A DNA stretch of 51,741 bases from Caldanaerobacter subterraneus (GCF_004345675.1 NZ_SLWU01000019.1:1-51741), one strand, 5' to 3'. Shown: positions 43,305 to 51,741, counted from the stretch's first letter. The notes: generated by a model not told the origin, from the letters alone. Program-made: numbers and translations.

Positions 43305-43937
43305 TCATTCGAGTATAGCTACAGCCCTTACAGGGCTACCGTCAGAACCCTTTATTTTAAGAGGCAGCGCTATGAATAAAAATCTCTTTTTATCTATAGC
43401 TTCTAAATTTGTCAGATTTTCTATTATTCCCACTTTGTTCCCTAATAGAACGTGGTGAACAGGGAAATCTTCTGTTTCCACAGGGTCAGGAGATATAGTA
43501 TCTAGCCCTATTGCCTTTACCTTTTTGTCTACCAAAAAATGGGCGAGCTCTTCTGTGAGGTATGGAAATTCTTTTATATAAGCCTCTTCTCTCCAGTATT
43601 TGCTCATTCCTGTGCGGAAAATGACTATATCTCCCTCTTTTAAATCTACACCTTCCAAAAGTTCTGGCCTCATCAATCTATCTGGCAAATGAGGCACATC
43701 TACTATAACAGCTTCTCCTGAATAAAAGTCAACAGGAAGTTTTTCAATTGTGTCTCCTTTTTCTATGAAGTGAGCCGGCGCATCGCAATGAGTTCCTAAA
43801 TGTACGACATATTTCAGCTCTGTAAGTTGGTACCCGTCCTTTTCTACTTCAACAAGTCTTTCTACCTTAATTTCCGGCTGACCAGGGTATTGAGGCATAC
43901 CCTCTTCGATGAAGTGGGAAAGGTCTATCATCCTCAC
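43305..43937 (-). CDS. Cyclase-family hydrolase (kynurenine formamidase-like)
   Basis: 210 aa. The metal site is HLGTHCDAPAHF (HxGTHxDxPxH, about residues 46-56), with DLSHFIEEGMPQYPG at the N-terminus and DTISPDP with VHHVLLGN later. The fold hydrolyses N-formylkynurenine, isatin and other amides; substrate here unknown. GTG start (43937) with SD AGGGGGAAG. It heads the operon with DUF4416 and GH130. Confidence 0.88.
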   Translation of the reverse strand: MRMIDLSHFIEEGMPQYPGQPEIKVERLVEVEKDGYQLTELKYVVHLGTHCDAPAHFIEKGDTIEKLPVDFYSGEAVIVDVPHLPDRLMRPELLEGVDLKEGDIVIFRTGMSKYWREEAYIKEFPYLTEELAHFLVDKKVKAIGLDTISPDPVETEDFPVHHVLLGNKVGIIENLTNLEAIDKKRFLFIALPLKIKGSDGSPVRAVAILE

Positions 43938-43971
43938 GGCACTTCCCCCTTGTTTTGATTACTTTGACTTC

Positions 43972-43999
43972 AGTATAGCATATTAAAAAAATTAAACAA
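43972..43999 (-). promoter_or_regulatory. SigA promoter of the cyclase-DUF4416-GH130 operon
   Basis: TTGTTT (43994-43999) and TATACT (43972-43977), 16-bp spacing, minus strand, about 35 nt before the start. Confidence 0.65.
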
Positions 44000-44012
44000 C
44001 TACTTTTTGCGA

Positions 44013-44909
44013 TTAATTATCAATGTTTGGGGTAGAGACTTTATCACTTAAACTTAGCAAAATAACAGCACTTATAATACAAGTTATCCCTAAAAATTCA
44101 AATAAATTAAAAGGCTCTTTTAATACAAAAACTCCAATTAAAGTTGCCACAACAGGCTCCATAGTGGTAAATATCGCTGCTCTTCCTGCCTCCATAAAAG
44201 TAAGAGCTCGAGTGTAAAGAAAATACGGAAGTGCAGTAGAAAAGGCACCAAATAAAAACCCTAGAAGAATCACATGGGTATTAAAAAAGATGGAAGGCTT
44301 TGCTAATACAGAAGAAATCGGGACAAGAGCAATAGTTGCAATCAAAAAGGTAAAGGCTGCAATCCTCTCTGGTGGTATATGCCCTGAAAGTGGCTTTGCA
44401 AAAATAGTGTACAAACCATAGCCAACTGCTGATAAAAGCCCGTACAAAACGCCAAGCCACGATATTTCTTCACCGGTAATGAAAGACCTTAAAGCGCCTG
44501 AAACCAGTAAAACTCCTGTAAGAGTAAGGATTAGGGCTATACTTTTTCTTAAAGTTATCCTTTCTCCGTAAAAAATTCGCGCAAGGACCACTACAAAAGC
44601 GGGAGCAGTGTAAAGAAGAGCTACAGCTATAGGAAGTGTAGTAAGCTTAATTGCTTGAAAATAAGACCAGTTAAAGAGAGTAAGGCTCAAAATGCCCGTC
44701 CCAAGCAAATACTTCCACGACCACAGAGGTAATGAAAAAGATTGCCTCAATACTGCAATAATAGAAAAAGCAAGTAAGGCCCCAAAAAACATGCGCAGAA
44801 AAGCCACATCAGCGGTAGTAAAACCCAATTTAACTATCATCCTGACAAAAAGACCTGTCGTTCCCCACAGGGCACCTGCGGAAAGAGCAAGCACTTCCCC
44901 TCTTCGCAC
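44013..44909 (-). CDS. EamA/DMT-family membrane transporter
   Basis: 298 aa with ten hydrophobic helices in two EamA repeats (about 5-135 and 150-290). ALSAGALWGTTGLFVRMIV opens the first and GVLYGLLSAVGYGLYTIFAKPL the second. Likely a metabolite exporter; substrate unknown. It starts 2 nt after the TrmH-type gene stop, so the two are an operon. Confidence 0.92.
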   Translation of the reverse strand: MRRGEVLALSAGALWGTTGLFVRMIVKLGFTTADVAFLRMFFGALLAFSIIAVLRQSFSLPLWSWKYLLGTGILSLTLFNWSYFQAIKLTTLPIAVALLYTAPAFVVVLARIFYGERITLRKSIALILTLTGVLLVSGALRSFITGEEISWLGVLYGLLSAVGYGLYTIFAKPLSGHIPPERIAAFTFLIATIALVPISSVLAKPSIFFNTHVILLGFLFGAFSTALPYFLYTRALTFMEAGRAAIFTTMEPVVATLIGVFVLKEPFNLFEFLGITCIISAVILLSLSDKVSTPNIDN

Positions 44910-44911
44910 TC

Positions 44912-45544
44912 TTATTTTCTCCTTTCTTTTCTCCTAGCGATTATGTCATTATTCCACTTCATTATAATTTCTTCAATTTCCTTTTCTGAAAGGGTTGGCT
45001 TTAAATACATGCCTTTATCAAGCCTCTGCCTTAAAGCCTCATAAAGTATTATGCCTGTCGCCACAGATACATTCAGGCTTTGCACCATACCCATCATAGG
45101 TATAACAATTCTTTCATCCGCAAGATTTAATATATCCTCCGACACGCCTTTTAGTTCATTCCCAACCACCAATAAAGTAGGCTTTGTATAATCTATTTCC
45201 CGGAAATCTTTTGAGGACTCATCCAGCCAAGTGACAACAACCTGCAAATTTTCCCTTTCTTTTAGCTCCTTTATCGCCTTTTCTCTGTCATAAACCCTTT
45301 CAATAAAGAGCCACCTGTTTGCTGCCATTGACACCGCTTCATTTATTTCTATGCCCTTTTTTGCTTCAGAAAAGTAATACACTCTCATTACCCCTACGGC
45401 ATCACAGGTTCTTAATATGGCTGAAAAATTGTGCTCGTTCGTCACATCATCCACAAAGACGACAAAGTCTTTTTGCCTTTTCTGCAAGACTTCATAAAAT
45501 CTTTTTAGTCTGTCTTCTAGAACTATTATTTTATTAGACTGCAT
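44912..45544 (-). CDS. SpoU/TrmH-family RNA 2'-O-methyltransferase
   Basis: 210 aa SPOUT knot enzyme. Motif 1 NEHNFSAILRTCDAVGV (about residues 35-51); the knot motifs VVGNELKGVSEDIL, IVIPMMGMVQSLNVSVATGIILYEALRQR bind S-adenosylmethionine. Length and the QSLNVSVA block resemble TrmH (tRNA Gm18), but a 23S rRNA target cannot be excluded. ATG 45544 follows GGCAGGGA. It is separated from cmr6 by a leader with competing inverted repeats. Confidence 0.9.
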   Translation of the reverse strand: MQSNKIIVLEDRLKRFYEVLQKRQKDFVVFVDDVTNEHNFSAILRTCDAVGVMRVYYFSEAKKGIEINEAVSMAANRWLFIERVYDREKAIKELKERENLQVVVTWLDESSKDFREIDYTKPTLLVVGNELKGVSEDILNLADERIVIPMMGMVQSLNVSVATGIILYEALRQRLDKGMYLKPTLSEKEIEEIIMKWNNDIIARRKERRK

Positions 45545-45671
45545 AAGCTATCCCTGCCTTGTGTGAAATTTTATGTTTTTAAAAGATAATTTACAGCGTA
45601 TAAAGGTGTGTTTGAAAGTAGCTTAGTATGCCCTTTCACACAAGACACCTTTATTTATAATTTAGCATATT
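45545..45671 (-). promoter_or_regulatory. Leader with mutually exclusive inverted repeats
   Basis: One pairing joins ATAAAGGTGT with ACACCTTTAT (within 45600-45655, minus strand) and could end cmr transcription. The alternative joins CTTGTGTGAAA (45634-45644, minus sense) with TTTCACACAAG (45558-45568), an 11-bp perfect match ending next to the methyltransferase SD. Both cannot form fully together. Confidence 0.5.
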
Positions 45672-46652
45672 TCAGAGGATTTTGAAATATCCATATCCTA
45701 ATCTTGTCTTTGCACCTATACCAAATTCAGTAAGAGCTTTCTTTATCCAGTTTTCTACCAACTTTTGTAAGCGGGTGCAATCGTTCAAAAAATCTATTGC
45801 CCCTTTCACTTCCGGTGGAATTTTTTCTTTTATGAGTTCTTCAAAACGGACTCTGTCAAAAAGCACACTAAACTGAAAACTAGTATTCTCCTTCACGGTC
45901 AGAAAAGGTATAGGAATAGGGTTTTCCCAATCGCCTGGTGCCGTTTTCCCTGTATCATCGCCGTAATAACTTTTATAATGTACATTTATTACATCAACAT
46001 CGAAAAGCGAAGCATTATTATTGATAACCGGAAAAGCATCAAGGAAAAGAAGCAATCCTTTAAAATCCTGGGTACCAAAAAGCAATTTATGTAAAACTCT
46101 TTTTGGTGAATCTTCTTTCCCTTTATCTTCAGAAGAAGATCTATCAAAAATCAAACCTTCATAAAGCTCCTTTTGTAAATTCTCAATTTCTCCTTCTTCT
46201 ATCTCTTCACCCCTTGCTTCTTCTATTGCTATATCCCAAAAACTTACCATCCTACAAACACCTTTTAAAGCAGTACCAGGAATATAAGGTATTCCAAATA
46301 GATGATGTATTGTAAGAGAAGTTTCTAAAGGATGTTCTGCACCTAAACCTATTACCAATCTGGAAGCAGTTGTAATCTTGTATTGTCTTAAAATTGGTTG
46401 GTAGCCTTGCTTAGAAAGGTCTTCAACTTGAAGATTAACTTTGGAAAGATAAGCATCAAAATTTAAACTCTTCATGGAGTAGCTGGCAAGGCTAGTTAGA
46501 AATGCATTTTTGGCTCCTTCTTTCCCGCTTTCGATTAATTCCCTTCTTATTAGCTTTGAAGATGCTAGAGAAAAATTTTCACACTTATCCCAAGCAATCT
46601 TAGAATCATCTTTGTACACAACTCCTACCAAATCCGAAAAACTTTTTATCAT
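45672..46652 (-). CDS. cmr6: Type III-B CRISPR RAMP protein Cmr6
   Basis: 326 aa Cas7-like RAMP subunit at the 3' end of the crRNA in the Cmr complex. Family features: TTASRLVIGLGAEHPLETSLTIHHLFGIPYIPGTALKGVCR, PIPIPFLTVKE, and the C-terminal Gly-rich loop FGIGAKTRLGYGYFKIL. Complete. It overlaps cmr5 by 4 bp. Last gene of the cmr operon. Confidence 0.95.
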   Translation of the reverse strand: MIKSFSDLVGVVYKDDSKIAWDKCENFSLASSKLIRRELIESGKEGAKNAFLTSLASYSMKSLNFDAYLSKVNLQVEDLSKQGYQPILRQYKITTASRLVIGLGAEHPLETSLTIHHLFGIPYIPGTALKGVCRMVSFWDIAIEEARGEEIEEGEIENLQKELYEGLIFDRSSSEDKGKEDSPKRVLHKLLFGTQDFKGLLLFLDAFPVINNNASLFDVDVINVHYKSYYGDDTGKTAPGDWENPIPIPFLTVKENTSFQFSVLFDRVRFEELIKEKIPPEVKGAIDFLNDCTRLQKLVENWIKKALTEFGIGAKTRLGYGYFKIL

Positions 46653-47056
46653 TGTCCCTCCCTCTCTCCAAGCGAATTAGCTTTTTCTTCCTGTATTTCA
46701 ATTTCAACCGTTCTCTTTAGCCAATTTGCTAAGGCTAAAATTTCTGTAGTAGCTAATCGCAGAATTTGAAAATCTTTGTTCACAAGTTCATCAAAAGCAT
46801 CCTTATCCTTTGATATGTATCCTCTTTTTTGCAACCACTTGTTTAGCGTATAATATACTGGCTTAGTTTCCTCTTTGGATTTGTAAAAAGCAAGGGTGGA
46901 AATCAAACCATTTGAAACGATAAAAGCTGGCAACCTTCTGGCATTTGCCTTGTATTTGTCTCTTTTATCTTTTTCTTTGGGTAAATTTTTTACTTCTTCA
47001 AGGCAAAAATTCGCTCTTTCTTGCTCGAGGGTTTTAACTTTCAAACCTTCAACCAT
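46649..47056 (-). CDS. cmr5: Type III-B CRISPR small subunit Cmr5
   Basis: 135 aa, all-helical. KTLEQERANFCLEEVKNL and RRLPAFIVSNGLISTLAFYKSK and TTEILALANWLKRTVEIEIQEE are typical of Cmr5, which lines the complex opposite the Cmr4 backbone and helps bind target RNA. Preceded by GGGAGG at good spacing. Confidence 0.93.
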   Translation of the reverse strand: MVEGLKVKTLEQERANFCLEEVKNLPKEKDKRDKYKANARRLPAFIVSNGLISTLAFYKSKEETKPVYYTLNKWLQKRGYISKDKDAFDELVNKDFQILRLATTEILALANWLKRTVEIEIQEEKANSLGEREGQ

Positions 47057-47081
47057 CTTTCTTATCCTCCCTTTTAGAGAT

Positions 47082-48131
47082 TTATGGATAAATCTTTACT
47101 CTCATAAACCCTTTTCCCGTAGTTTCATCTCCCCCAAGCTGGAGAATAGTTCCATTTAATATTTCATGCAAATTATCTAAAACTTCTGCAGAGTTAAAAT
47201 AATTCCCTTCCCAAGCTTTTTTAAGATAAAATTCTTTATTTTTTACCTTTTCCAGCCATTCTTTTTTCTCAATCTTATTCTTTGCTTCTTCCCAGTTAAG
47301 TTTTCCCTGGGTCTTTTCTTTCACTTCAAGAAGGCAGCTATAAAATTCATCATCTATTCCAAAATAAGGGTCACTAATAAATAAAAGTGAATAAAATACG
47401 CTCTCAGAGGGTATGAGTTCCTCAGTAAACAATGCTCCCTCCTTCACCGTCCCTGTCTTTTGGTCAATTCTCACTCTTGTCCTCACCTCAACGGCATAAT
47501 TTACAAAATCTCTGAAGGTATCATCTGACACAATGGCAAAATGTTTTTCAATATCTGTTGTAAGGAAAGTTTTAGGAAGCAAATTCTTTATAAACTTGAC
47601 AACTTCTGAAATATTTTGCGACGTGTTTTTTATAGAAAATACAAATTCTTCAAAAGCCACTTGTTTATCATTTATCTCTAAAACTGAAATACTTTCTTTT
47701 GGAATCACTGCCTCTCCATCTTTTAAGTGTAAATTATCAATCACTTCGAAATTTTTATTAACTTCATTTATTCCTGCACTTTCCAATTCATCTTTAAATC
47801 TCTTCAATACAAAAGGACAGGTAATCCATGCAAACACGCCTCTGACAGAACGAACTGGATAGAGTAAAATCTTTGCATCTGTAATGCTTATACAACTAGA
47901 AAAATCGGAATCTTCCTCTGGACCAAAAATAAGATTTACTTTGTCTCTATCCCTCCAAATCCTGTAGCAAGTATCCCTTATAACTCCTTTGATTCCGCTG
48001 GACCAGAAAATTGGGAAAGCAGTATGTCTTTCCCTCTGGACTGGCAGGTCCACATAAGATACGCTCTGCCCTGCGCCCATATGAACAGGCGTTTCAGCGT
48101 AAAACGTTATTAAAGCGCTCTCTTTATACAT
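47082..48131 (-). CDS. cmr4: Type III-B CRISPR backbone RNase Cmr4
   Basis: 349 aa Cas7-family backbone subunit that cuts target RNA at 6-nt intervals. The catalytic Asp is Asp28 in SYVDLPVQRERHTAFPIF. KGVIRDTCYR and VRSVRGVFAWITCP follow, and the C-terminal LQLGGDETTGKGFMRV is the Gly-rich RNA-binding loop. It overlaps cmr3 by 8 bp. With the catalytic Asp present, target-RNA cleavage should be intact. Confidence 0.95.
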   Translation of the reverse strand: MYKESALITFYAETPVHMGAGQSVSYVDLPVQRERHTAFPIFWSSGIKGVIRDTCYRIWRDRDKVNLIFGPEEDSDFSSCISITDAKILLYPVRSVRGVFAWITCPFVLKRFKDELESAGINEVNKNFEVIDNLHLKDGEAVIPKESISVLEINDKQVAFEEFVFSIKNTSQNISEVVKFIKNLLPKTFLTTDIEKHFAIVSDDTFRDFVNYAVEVRTRVRIDQKTGTVKEGALFTEELIPSESVFYSLLFISDPYFGIDDEFYSCLLEVKEKTQGKLNWEEAKNKIEKKEWLEKVKNKEFYLKKAWEGNYFNSAEVLDNLHEILNGTILQLGGDETTGKGFMRVKIYP

Positions 48132-49257
48132 TTTTTACCTCCTCCTTGCCAATTAGAATTAGATTGGAACCAATAAAGTCCTGCTCACCATTCGGAATTT
48201 TAAAAGAGTAACCACCATCTTCATGTAATATGAAAGCTGGATTCACCAAAAGCATATCCCTCTTTGCTTTTAACCACATCACCGTGCCACTTGGGAAAGC
48301 CCTCACAGTCTTCCTTATTTTTAATTTGGGTGAGTACCTCCCTAGAATTGTGTATTTATCTAGAGCCAGTGAAAACACTTCAAATCCTTCCACGGAAAAT
48401 TTAAAATCAGGAAAAACTCCAGGGGTCAGAAATAAAACCTTTACAATATCTCCAGGTCTTACTTTTACCATTTGTGAAACTCCTAAATTTTCTCTCAAAA
48501 ATTCCAGAAAATTTTCTCTCCCCACTTCATAGAAGGCGTTTTTCATCTCACCTCCTATTTTTAAAGCTCTTGGCGGTTGATTAAAAATTTCCATCAATTT
48601 ATTTTCATCTGAAAAACCTGTTTTCTTAATCTCTTCAGCTTCAAAATCAAATTCTATCCATACAACAAGACTTACATTTTCCTTTAATCTCATAAATTCT
48701 ATTCTATAAAGTGCGTCTTCTTCTCCCCCTACTGCATTCACTGTGCTATCCATTTTGATTCCAACTCTTTCTTCTTTTGTGAAAATTTCTTTATACTGAA
48801 GTATTTCATGTATTTCTATTTTCTCTCCTTTAAGCCACTTCCTAAGCCCTTCTATAGAAATAAAAGCCGGAAAAGTTCCTATATCCTCTTTACCCATATA
48901 CACCGGAAATGTTCTAATGTTAGATTCAGCATTAGTATTTTCTTTCCTAAAAAGTTTAGTGTTTAATTCATAAGGGCGAGCATGAAATATATTTTCGATT
49001 TCTTCTTTTTTTCTCTCCCCCAAAATATTACTGGGTTTAGGGAAATAGAGCTTTCCGCCTTTTTCAATAAAAGGGCCATAAATACTTCTCAAAATCTTCG
49101 ATGTGTCAATTTTTGTATGTGCATGGATTTTTGCACAAATAGCTCCTGCAAGCGTGTGAGGATGAGGAAAAATGGAGTACACTACATCGCCCACATTAAA
49201 AGGCCTTCCTGAGCCAAAGAAAAACACATCGTAAGGGGTAATTTTAAACTTTATCAT
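48124..49257 (-). CDS. cmr3: Type III-B CRISPR protein Cmr3
   Basis: 377 aa Cas5-type RAMP that grips the 5' tag of the crRNA together with Cas10/Cmr2. Opens KITPYDVFFFGSGRPFNVGD and SIFPHPHTLAGAICAKI; later LYFPKPSNIL, RPPRALKIGGEM, FLTPGVFPDF and FPSGTVMWLKA, all Cmr3-like. Starts 6 nt after cmr1. Its usual operon partner cmr2 is not adjacent. Confidence 0.93.
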   Translation of the reverse strand: MIKFKITPYDVFFFGSGRPFNVGDVVYSIFPHPHTLAGAICAKIHAHTKIDTSKILRSIYGPFIEKGGKLYFPKPSNILGERKKEEIENIFHARPYELNTKLFRKENTNAESNIRTFPVYMGKEDIGTFPAFISIEGLRKWLKGEKIEIHEILQYKEIFTKEERVGIKMDSTVNAVGGEEDALYRIEFMRLKENVSLVVWIEFDFEAEEIKKTGFSDENKLMEIFNQPPRALKIGGEMKNAFYEVGRENFLEFLRENLGVSQMVKVRPGDIVKVLFLTPGVFPDFKFSVEGFEVFSLALDKYTILGRYSPKLKIRKTVRAFPSGTVMWLKAKRDMLLVNPAFILHEDGGYSFKIPNGEQDFIGSNLILIGKEEVKNV

Positions 49258-49263
49258 ACACTT

Positions 49264-50187
49264 TCACACTCCTGGGGGATTGACTTCTATAAATTCGTAT
49301 TTTTTTAACTTTGTTAAAAAATCTTCCACTGGTTTCTTCTGAGGCCACTCTTGCCATACCAAAATTACTCCAAAGTAATGATTTTTTGCATTTTTCTTGA
49401 TTTGTATTATTAAAGGCGAAGTTTTTCTTTTGCTTCCTTTAGGAGAATAAGAAACCTCTGAAGTTTTTAACTCATGTTTTAGAGCTCTATAGAAATTATC
49501 ACGCAAGTCATTCATAGCACTTTCATAAGAATCCCAAAATTTATTTTTGGGTTTAATTAGAAATATCTTTGTATTGGTAAAATTAATAAATTCTTGTAAA
49601 GGCTTTATTTTTGAAACATCTCTTTGTATATTCAACTCCATCAATTTTTCGTTTATCTCTTTTTTAATATCCTCTAATTCTTCACCACAAAGGATAAACT
49701 CTTCAACAACTATACTCCCAAATCCCCTTCTCCACCTGGCACCAATACCACCAAATAAACTTAAGCACAATATTGAATTTTTGAGATCTTTTTCATATTC
49801 TTTTAGAAAATGTGGCATAAATCTAAAATTTAAAATAAACTCTTGATTAGGAGCATAAGAAGTTCTTACCCTTTCATTGTAATTTGCTACAGCGCCATTT
49901 TCTCCTTTTTTTCTTCTATCATTCATACACAAATATGCTTTTTCAGTACTTTGGGGCTTTTGAAGTATCCTTATATAAAATCTTTTGGCTCTGTTCGTGG
50001 AACCAAAAACTTCACTTTCCCTTTTTTGCAGGTCCTGAAGATCTTGATATTTTAAGCCTCCATAAAATCTGAACCACCACCTCAGAATACCGTTAATAGA
50101 TTGCTCTCTCAGTTCAAGCGAATTTTTTCTTGCGCTACCCATTATTATTGGCGTCACTATTTGCAATTTACACTCATAATTTCTCAT
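49264..50187 (-). CDS. cmr1: Type III-B CRISPR RAMP protein Cmr1
   Basis: 307 aa. The N-terminus YECKLQIVTPIIMGSARKN, LELREQSINGILRWWFRFYGG is diagnostic of Cmr1, which caps the 3' side of the complex and captures target RNA. SLFGGIGARWRRGFGSIVV is the RAMP Gly-rich loop. It is short for a Cmr1 (often 350-450 aa), suggesting a reduced second RAMP domain. It starts 23 nt after csx1. Confidence 0.92.
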   Translation of the reverse strand: MRNYECKLQIVTPIIMGSARKNSLELREQSINGILRWWFRFYGGLKYQDLQDLQKRESEVFGSTNRAKRFYIRILQKPQSTEKAYLCMNDRRKKGENGAVANYNERVRTSYAPNQEFILNFRFMPHFLKEYEKDLKNSILCLSLFGGIGARWRRGFGSIVVEEFILCGEELEDIKKEINEKLMELNIQRDVSKIKPLQEFINFTNTKIFLIKPKNKFWDSYESAMNDLRDNFYRALKHELKTSEVSYSPKGSKRKTSPLIIQIKKNAKNHYFGVILVWQEWPQKKPVEDFLTKLKKYEFIEVNPPGV

Positions 50188-50210
50188 ATTTTCACCTTCT
50201 CACATAAAAC

Positions 50211-51638
50211 TTACACATGTTTTTTTAAACAATCTAAAAATTTTTTCTCGAGATTTTTATCATATCTTAGATACAATTTCCCCTCTTTTTTCCTTACTTC
50301 TGTGACATTTCTCTCAAAGCCTGCATGGGCCAAAAAATTTCTGTCCTCAAAGGAGCTGGGTTCCCCTTCATCTATAAAGTTATAAACTTTATTCCACTCT
50401 TCTGTAGCTTGATTTAAAATAGATTTCTCTTTTCCTCCGTAACATAAATTGCGAATTTCCTTTCCTAAAATTGAAACATGTGTTCCCAGCTCAAACAGTT
50501 CATAAATAGAATTCTCTTCAGAGGCAAAGAGCTGCTTTATCTCCTCTAGTGCAACTCCTTTTTCATAGTCATATTTTGATATGCCCCTAGCCTCTAAAAC
50601 CTCTAAAATTCCCGCATAAAATCCTAAAGACAGAATCGTATTTAAATAATCAGCTTTTGAAAGACCTGGGGAACTATTCCATGACCTTGAAAGTTTTTGC
50701 TTTAACATTTCCAAAAAATTTTTTAAAAACGAAATTACATCTTCCCGAACATCAAAATTGCGATAATACAAAACAAGCGGCGTATTATTCTTAATAGCAG
50801 AAAAGCAAATAAGAAAATTTTCAAATAGCTTTTGAAGAATATTTTTTAATTCCTTTTCCCCATTTGCTATTCTTCGCGCTAAGTTAAAATCTTCAATCTC
50901 TTTTTTCTTAATAGGAGAAGAAAAGAAAGTTCTAAAGCGCAATTCCTCGATATGTATTTTATAAGTTTTTTCTAACTCTGATAAAATGGGATCTGAAAAC
51001 GCTAAAAATATTTTGGGTCTTTTTTCTTTTTTAAGCCAATTTAAAAGGCCAGAAAATACTGAAAAATGCCTCACTGCTTCCAACAATGCTGAAATATACA
51101 TATTTTGTCCGCTAGATATGTCAATATAAAACTCTATTGCTCCATTATCTTTGTTGTATTCATTTAAATACCTTATAGCCATGTCACTAAAAATTTGTAA
51201 AACTATATCATCATAGGAACAATTAAACTTTACAGGTTTACCAAAAAGTTTATATTCTCCAATAGAGTAAATAACTAGAAAATCCTCCGCAATTTTGGAA
51301 TAGGGATGCATTCTAAAAAAATCATAAGGACTTGAAAGATATTCTTCCAACGCGTTCGAAGTTATACCACTAATTTTTTCTTTAAATTTGTTTAATTCCC
51401 TATACTGGTTGCCTTCTTTATCCTTCAAAAGCCAATCGATGACCGTTTCATTAAGCAAAAGACTCGTAGGATAGATTAAAACAACTTTTGCAGTTTCAGT
51501 TTGAAAGCCCTCTTCTTGAAACGCTCTTTTTATAGCAAAACTTGAAAGTAATTCTTTATAACTTTTGTCTTTAAAGTTAAACTCCCTCATTTCCATAAAA
51601 TCTTTTGCGAATCTCCCTATTTGATATATAAGTTTCAT
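50211..51638 (-). CDS. csx1: Csx1-family CARF-HEPN ribonuclease
   Basis: 475 aa CRISPR ancillary nuclease. The N-terminal CARF domain (about 1-225) has the ligand-binding strand-loop IEFYIDISSGQNMYISALLEAVRHFS, expected to bind cyclic oligoadenylate made by Cas10. The C-terminal HEPN domain carries the catalytic RX4H as RNFLAH (R433, H438), preceded by a long helical linker. Activated enzyme degrades RNA non-specifically. GAGGGAGG precedes the ATG. It is the first gene of the visible cmr operon, which implies that cyclic-oligoadenylate signalling operates here. Confidence 0.93.
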   Translation of the reverse strand: MKLIYQIGRFAKDFMEMREFNFKDKSYKELLSSFAIKRAFQEEGFQTETAKVVLIYPTSLLLNETVIDWLLKDKEGNQYRELNKFKEKISGITSNALEEYLSSPYDFFRMHPYSKIAEDFLVIYSIGEYKLFGKPVKFNCSYDDIVLQIFSDMAIRYLNEYNKDNGAIEFYIDISSGQNMYISALLEAVRHFSVFSGLLNWLKKEKRPKIFLAFSDPILSELEKTYKIHIEELRFRTFFSSPIKKKEIEDFNLARRIANGEKELKNILQKLFENFLICFSAIKNNTPLVLYYRNFDVREDVISFLKNFLEMLKQKLSRSWNSSPGLSKADYLNTILSLGFYAGILEVLEARGISKYDYEKGVALEEIKQLFASEENSIYELFELGTHVSILGKEIRNLCYGGKEKSILNQATEEWNKVYNFIDEGEPSSFEDRNFLAHAGFERNVTEVRKKEGKLYLRYDKNLEKKFLDCLKKHV

Positions 51639-51741
51639 ATTCTCGCCTCCCTCTATTATCTTTTATTTTCTCTTAATATCTTAGTTTTTCTTTAATTTTC
51701 TCATCACAACAAGAGCATCTCATGGCTTATATTAACATTTC
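51639..51741 (-). other. Window edge upstream of csx1; possible end of a preceding gene
   Basis: One minus-strand frame is open from the window end to TGA at 51704-51706. It could be the last codons of an upstream gene (for example cmr2/cas10), but eleven residues cannot identify it. The rest is AT-rich with no clear promoter. Confidence 0.25.

Noticed and set aside
45545-51741. CRISPR repeat array
   Set aside because: I looked for regularly spaced repeats around the cmr genes; only one inverted pair and no repeat-spacer series is present.

Overview
The window reads as a chromosomal segment of a low-GC, spore-forming, thermophilic anaerobic Firmicute, most likely Thermoanaerobacteraceae (Thermoanaerobacter/Caldanaerobacter). 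The evidence is the purR-spoVG-glmU-prs order, a SigH-type promoter in front of spoVG, an SLH-anchored S-layer protein, a fructose PTS operon, many small toxin-antitoxin modules and a Cmr (type III-B) CRISPR effector cassette. The genus is inferred from style and was not matched to a database. Most genes lie on the minus strand, so minus is probably the leading strand here.

Layout. 1-5400: purR, spoVG, glmU and prs (minus) face murC (plus) across overlapping divergent promoters. 5400-10000: accessory genes comprising an MNT/HEPN pair, an autoregulated LacI-family repressor, a CPBP membrane protease, a small heat-shock protein and a cluster of solitary or damaged toxin-antitoxin genes. In this cluster a strongly folded non-coding element lies where the first half of a PIN toxin should be. 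10000-13700: the fructose operon fruR-fruK-fruB-fruA with a well-formed promoter and putative FruR direct repeats. 13702-15173: an ISL3-type insertion sequence with a frameshifted transposase. 15264-21600: cell-envelope genes, namely a large SLH S-layer protein, an SLH polysaccharide deacetylase, and an exported multidomain protein with SH3 domains and a C-terminal TIM-barrel-like domain. 21700-26650: three toxin-antitoxin modules interleaved with pyrG and a PHP-family phosphoesterase; one RelE-like toxin is frameshifted.

26650-38740: serine metabolism (serA plus a class-V aminotransferase), a secreted subtilisin, glycerate kinase, the CtpA protease, and the threonine operon (ACT regulator, hom, thrC, thrB), followed by a WalJ/YycJ-type metallohydrolase. 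38744-39050 is a gap holding three perfect and one near-perfect DnaA box. 39076-41774 is visibly GC-richer: an NSS-family sodium symporter with a 33-residue MetS-like subunit, and an unknown membrane protein. These look horizontally acquired. 41822-45544 holds a GH130 phosphorylase / DUF4416 / cyclase operon, then EamA and SpoU-type methyltransferase genes.

45672-51638 is a compact minus-strand operon, csx1-cmr1-cmr3-cmr4-cmr5-cmr6. It encodes a type III-B RNA-targeting effector and a CARF-HEPN ancillary ribonuclease. The Cas10 (cmr2) gene, cas6, adaptation genes and any CRISPR array are not in the window; if present they lie to the right or elsewhere.

All promoters, operators and hairpins were found by eye from base pairing and spacing. 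No folding energies, searches or expression data were available. Start codons were moved inward where a Shine-Dalgarno sequence clearly favours a later start.
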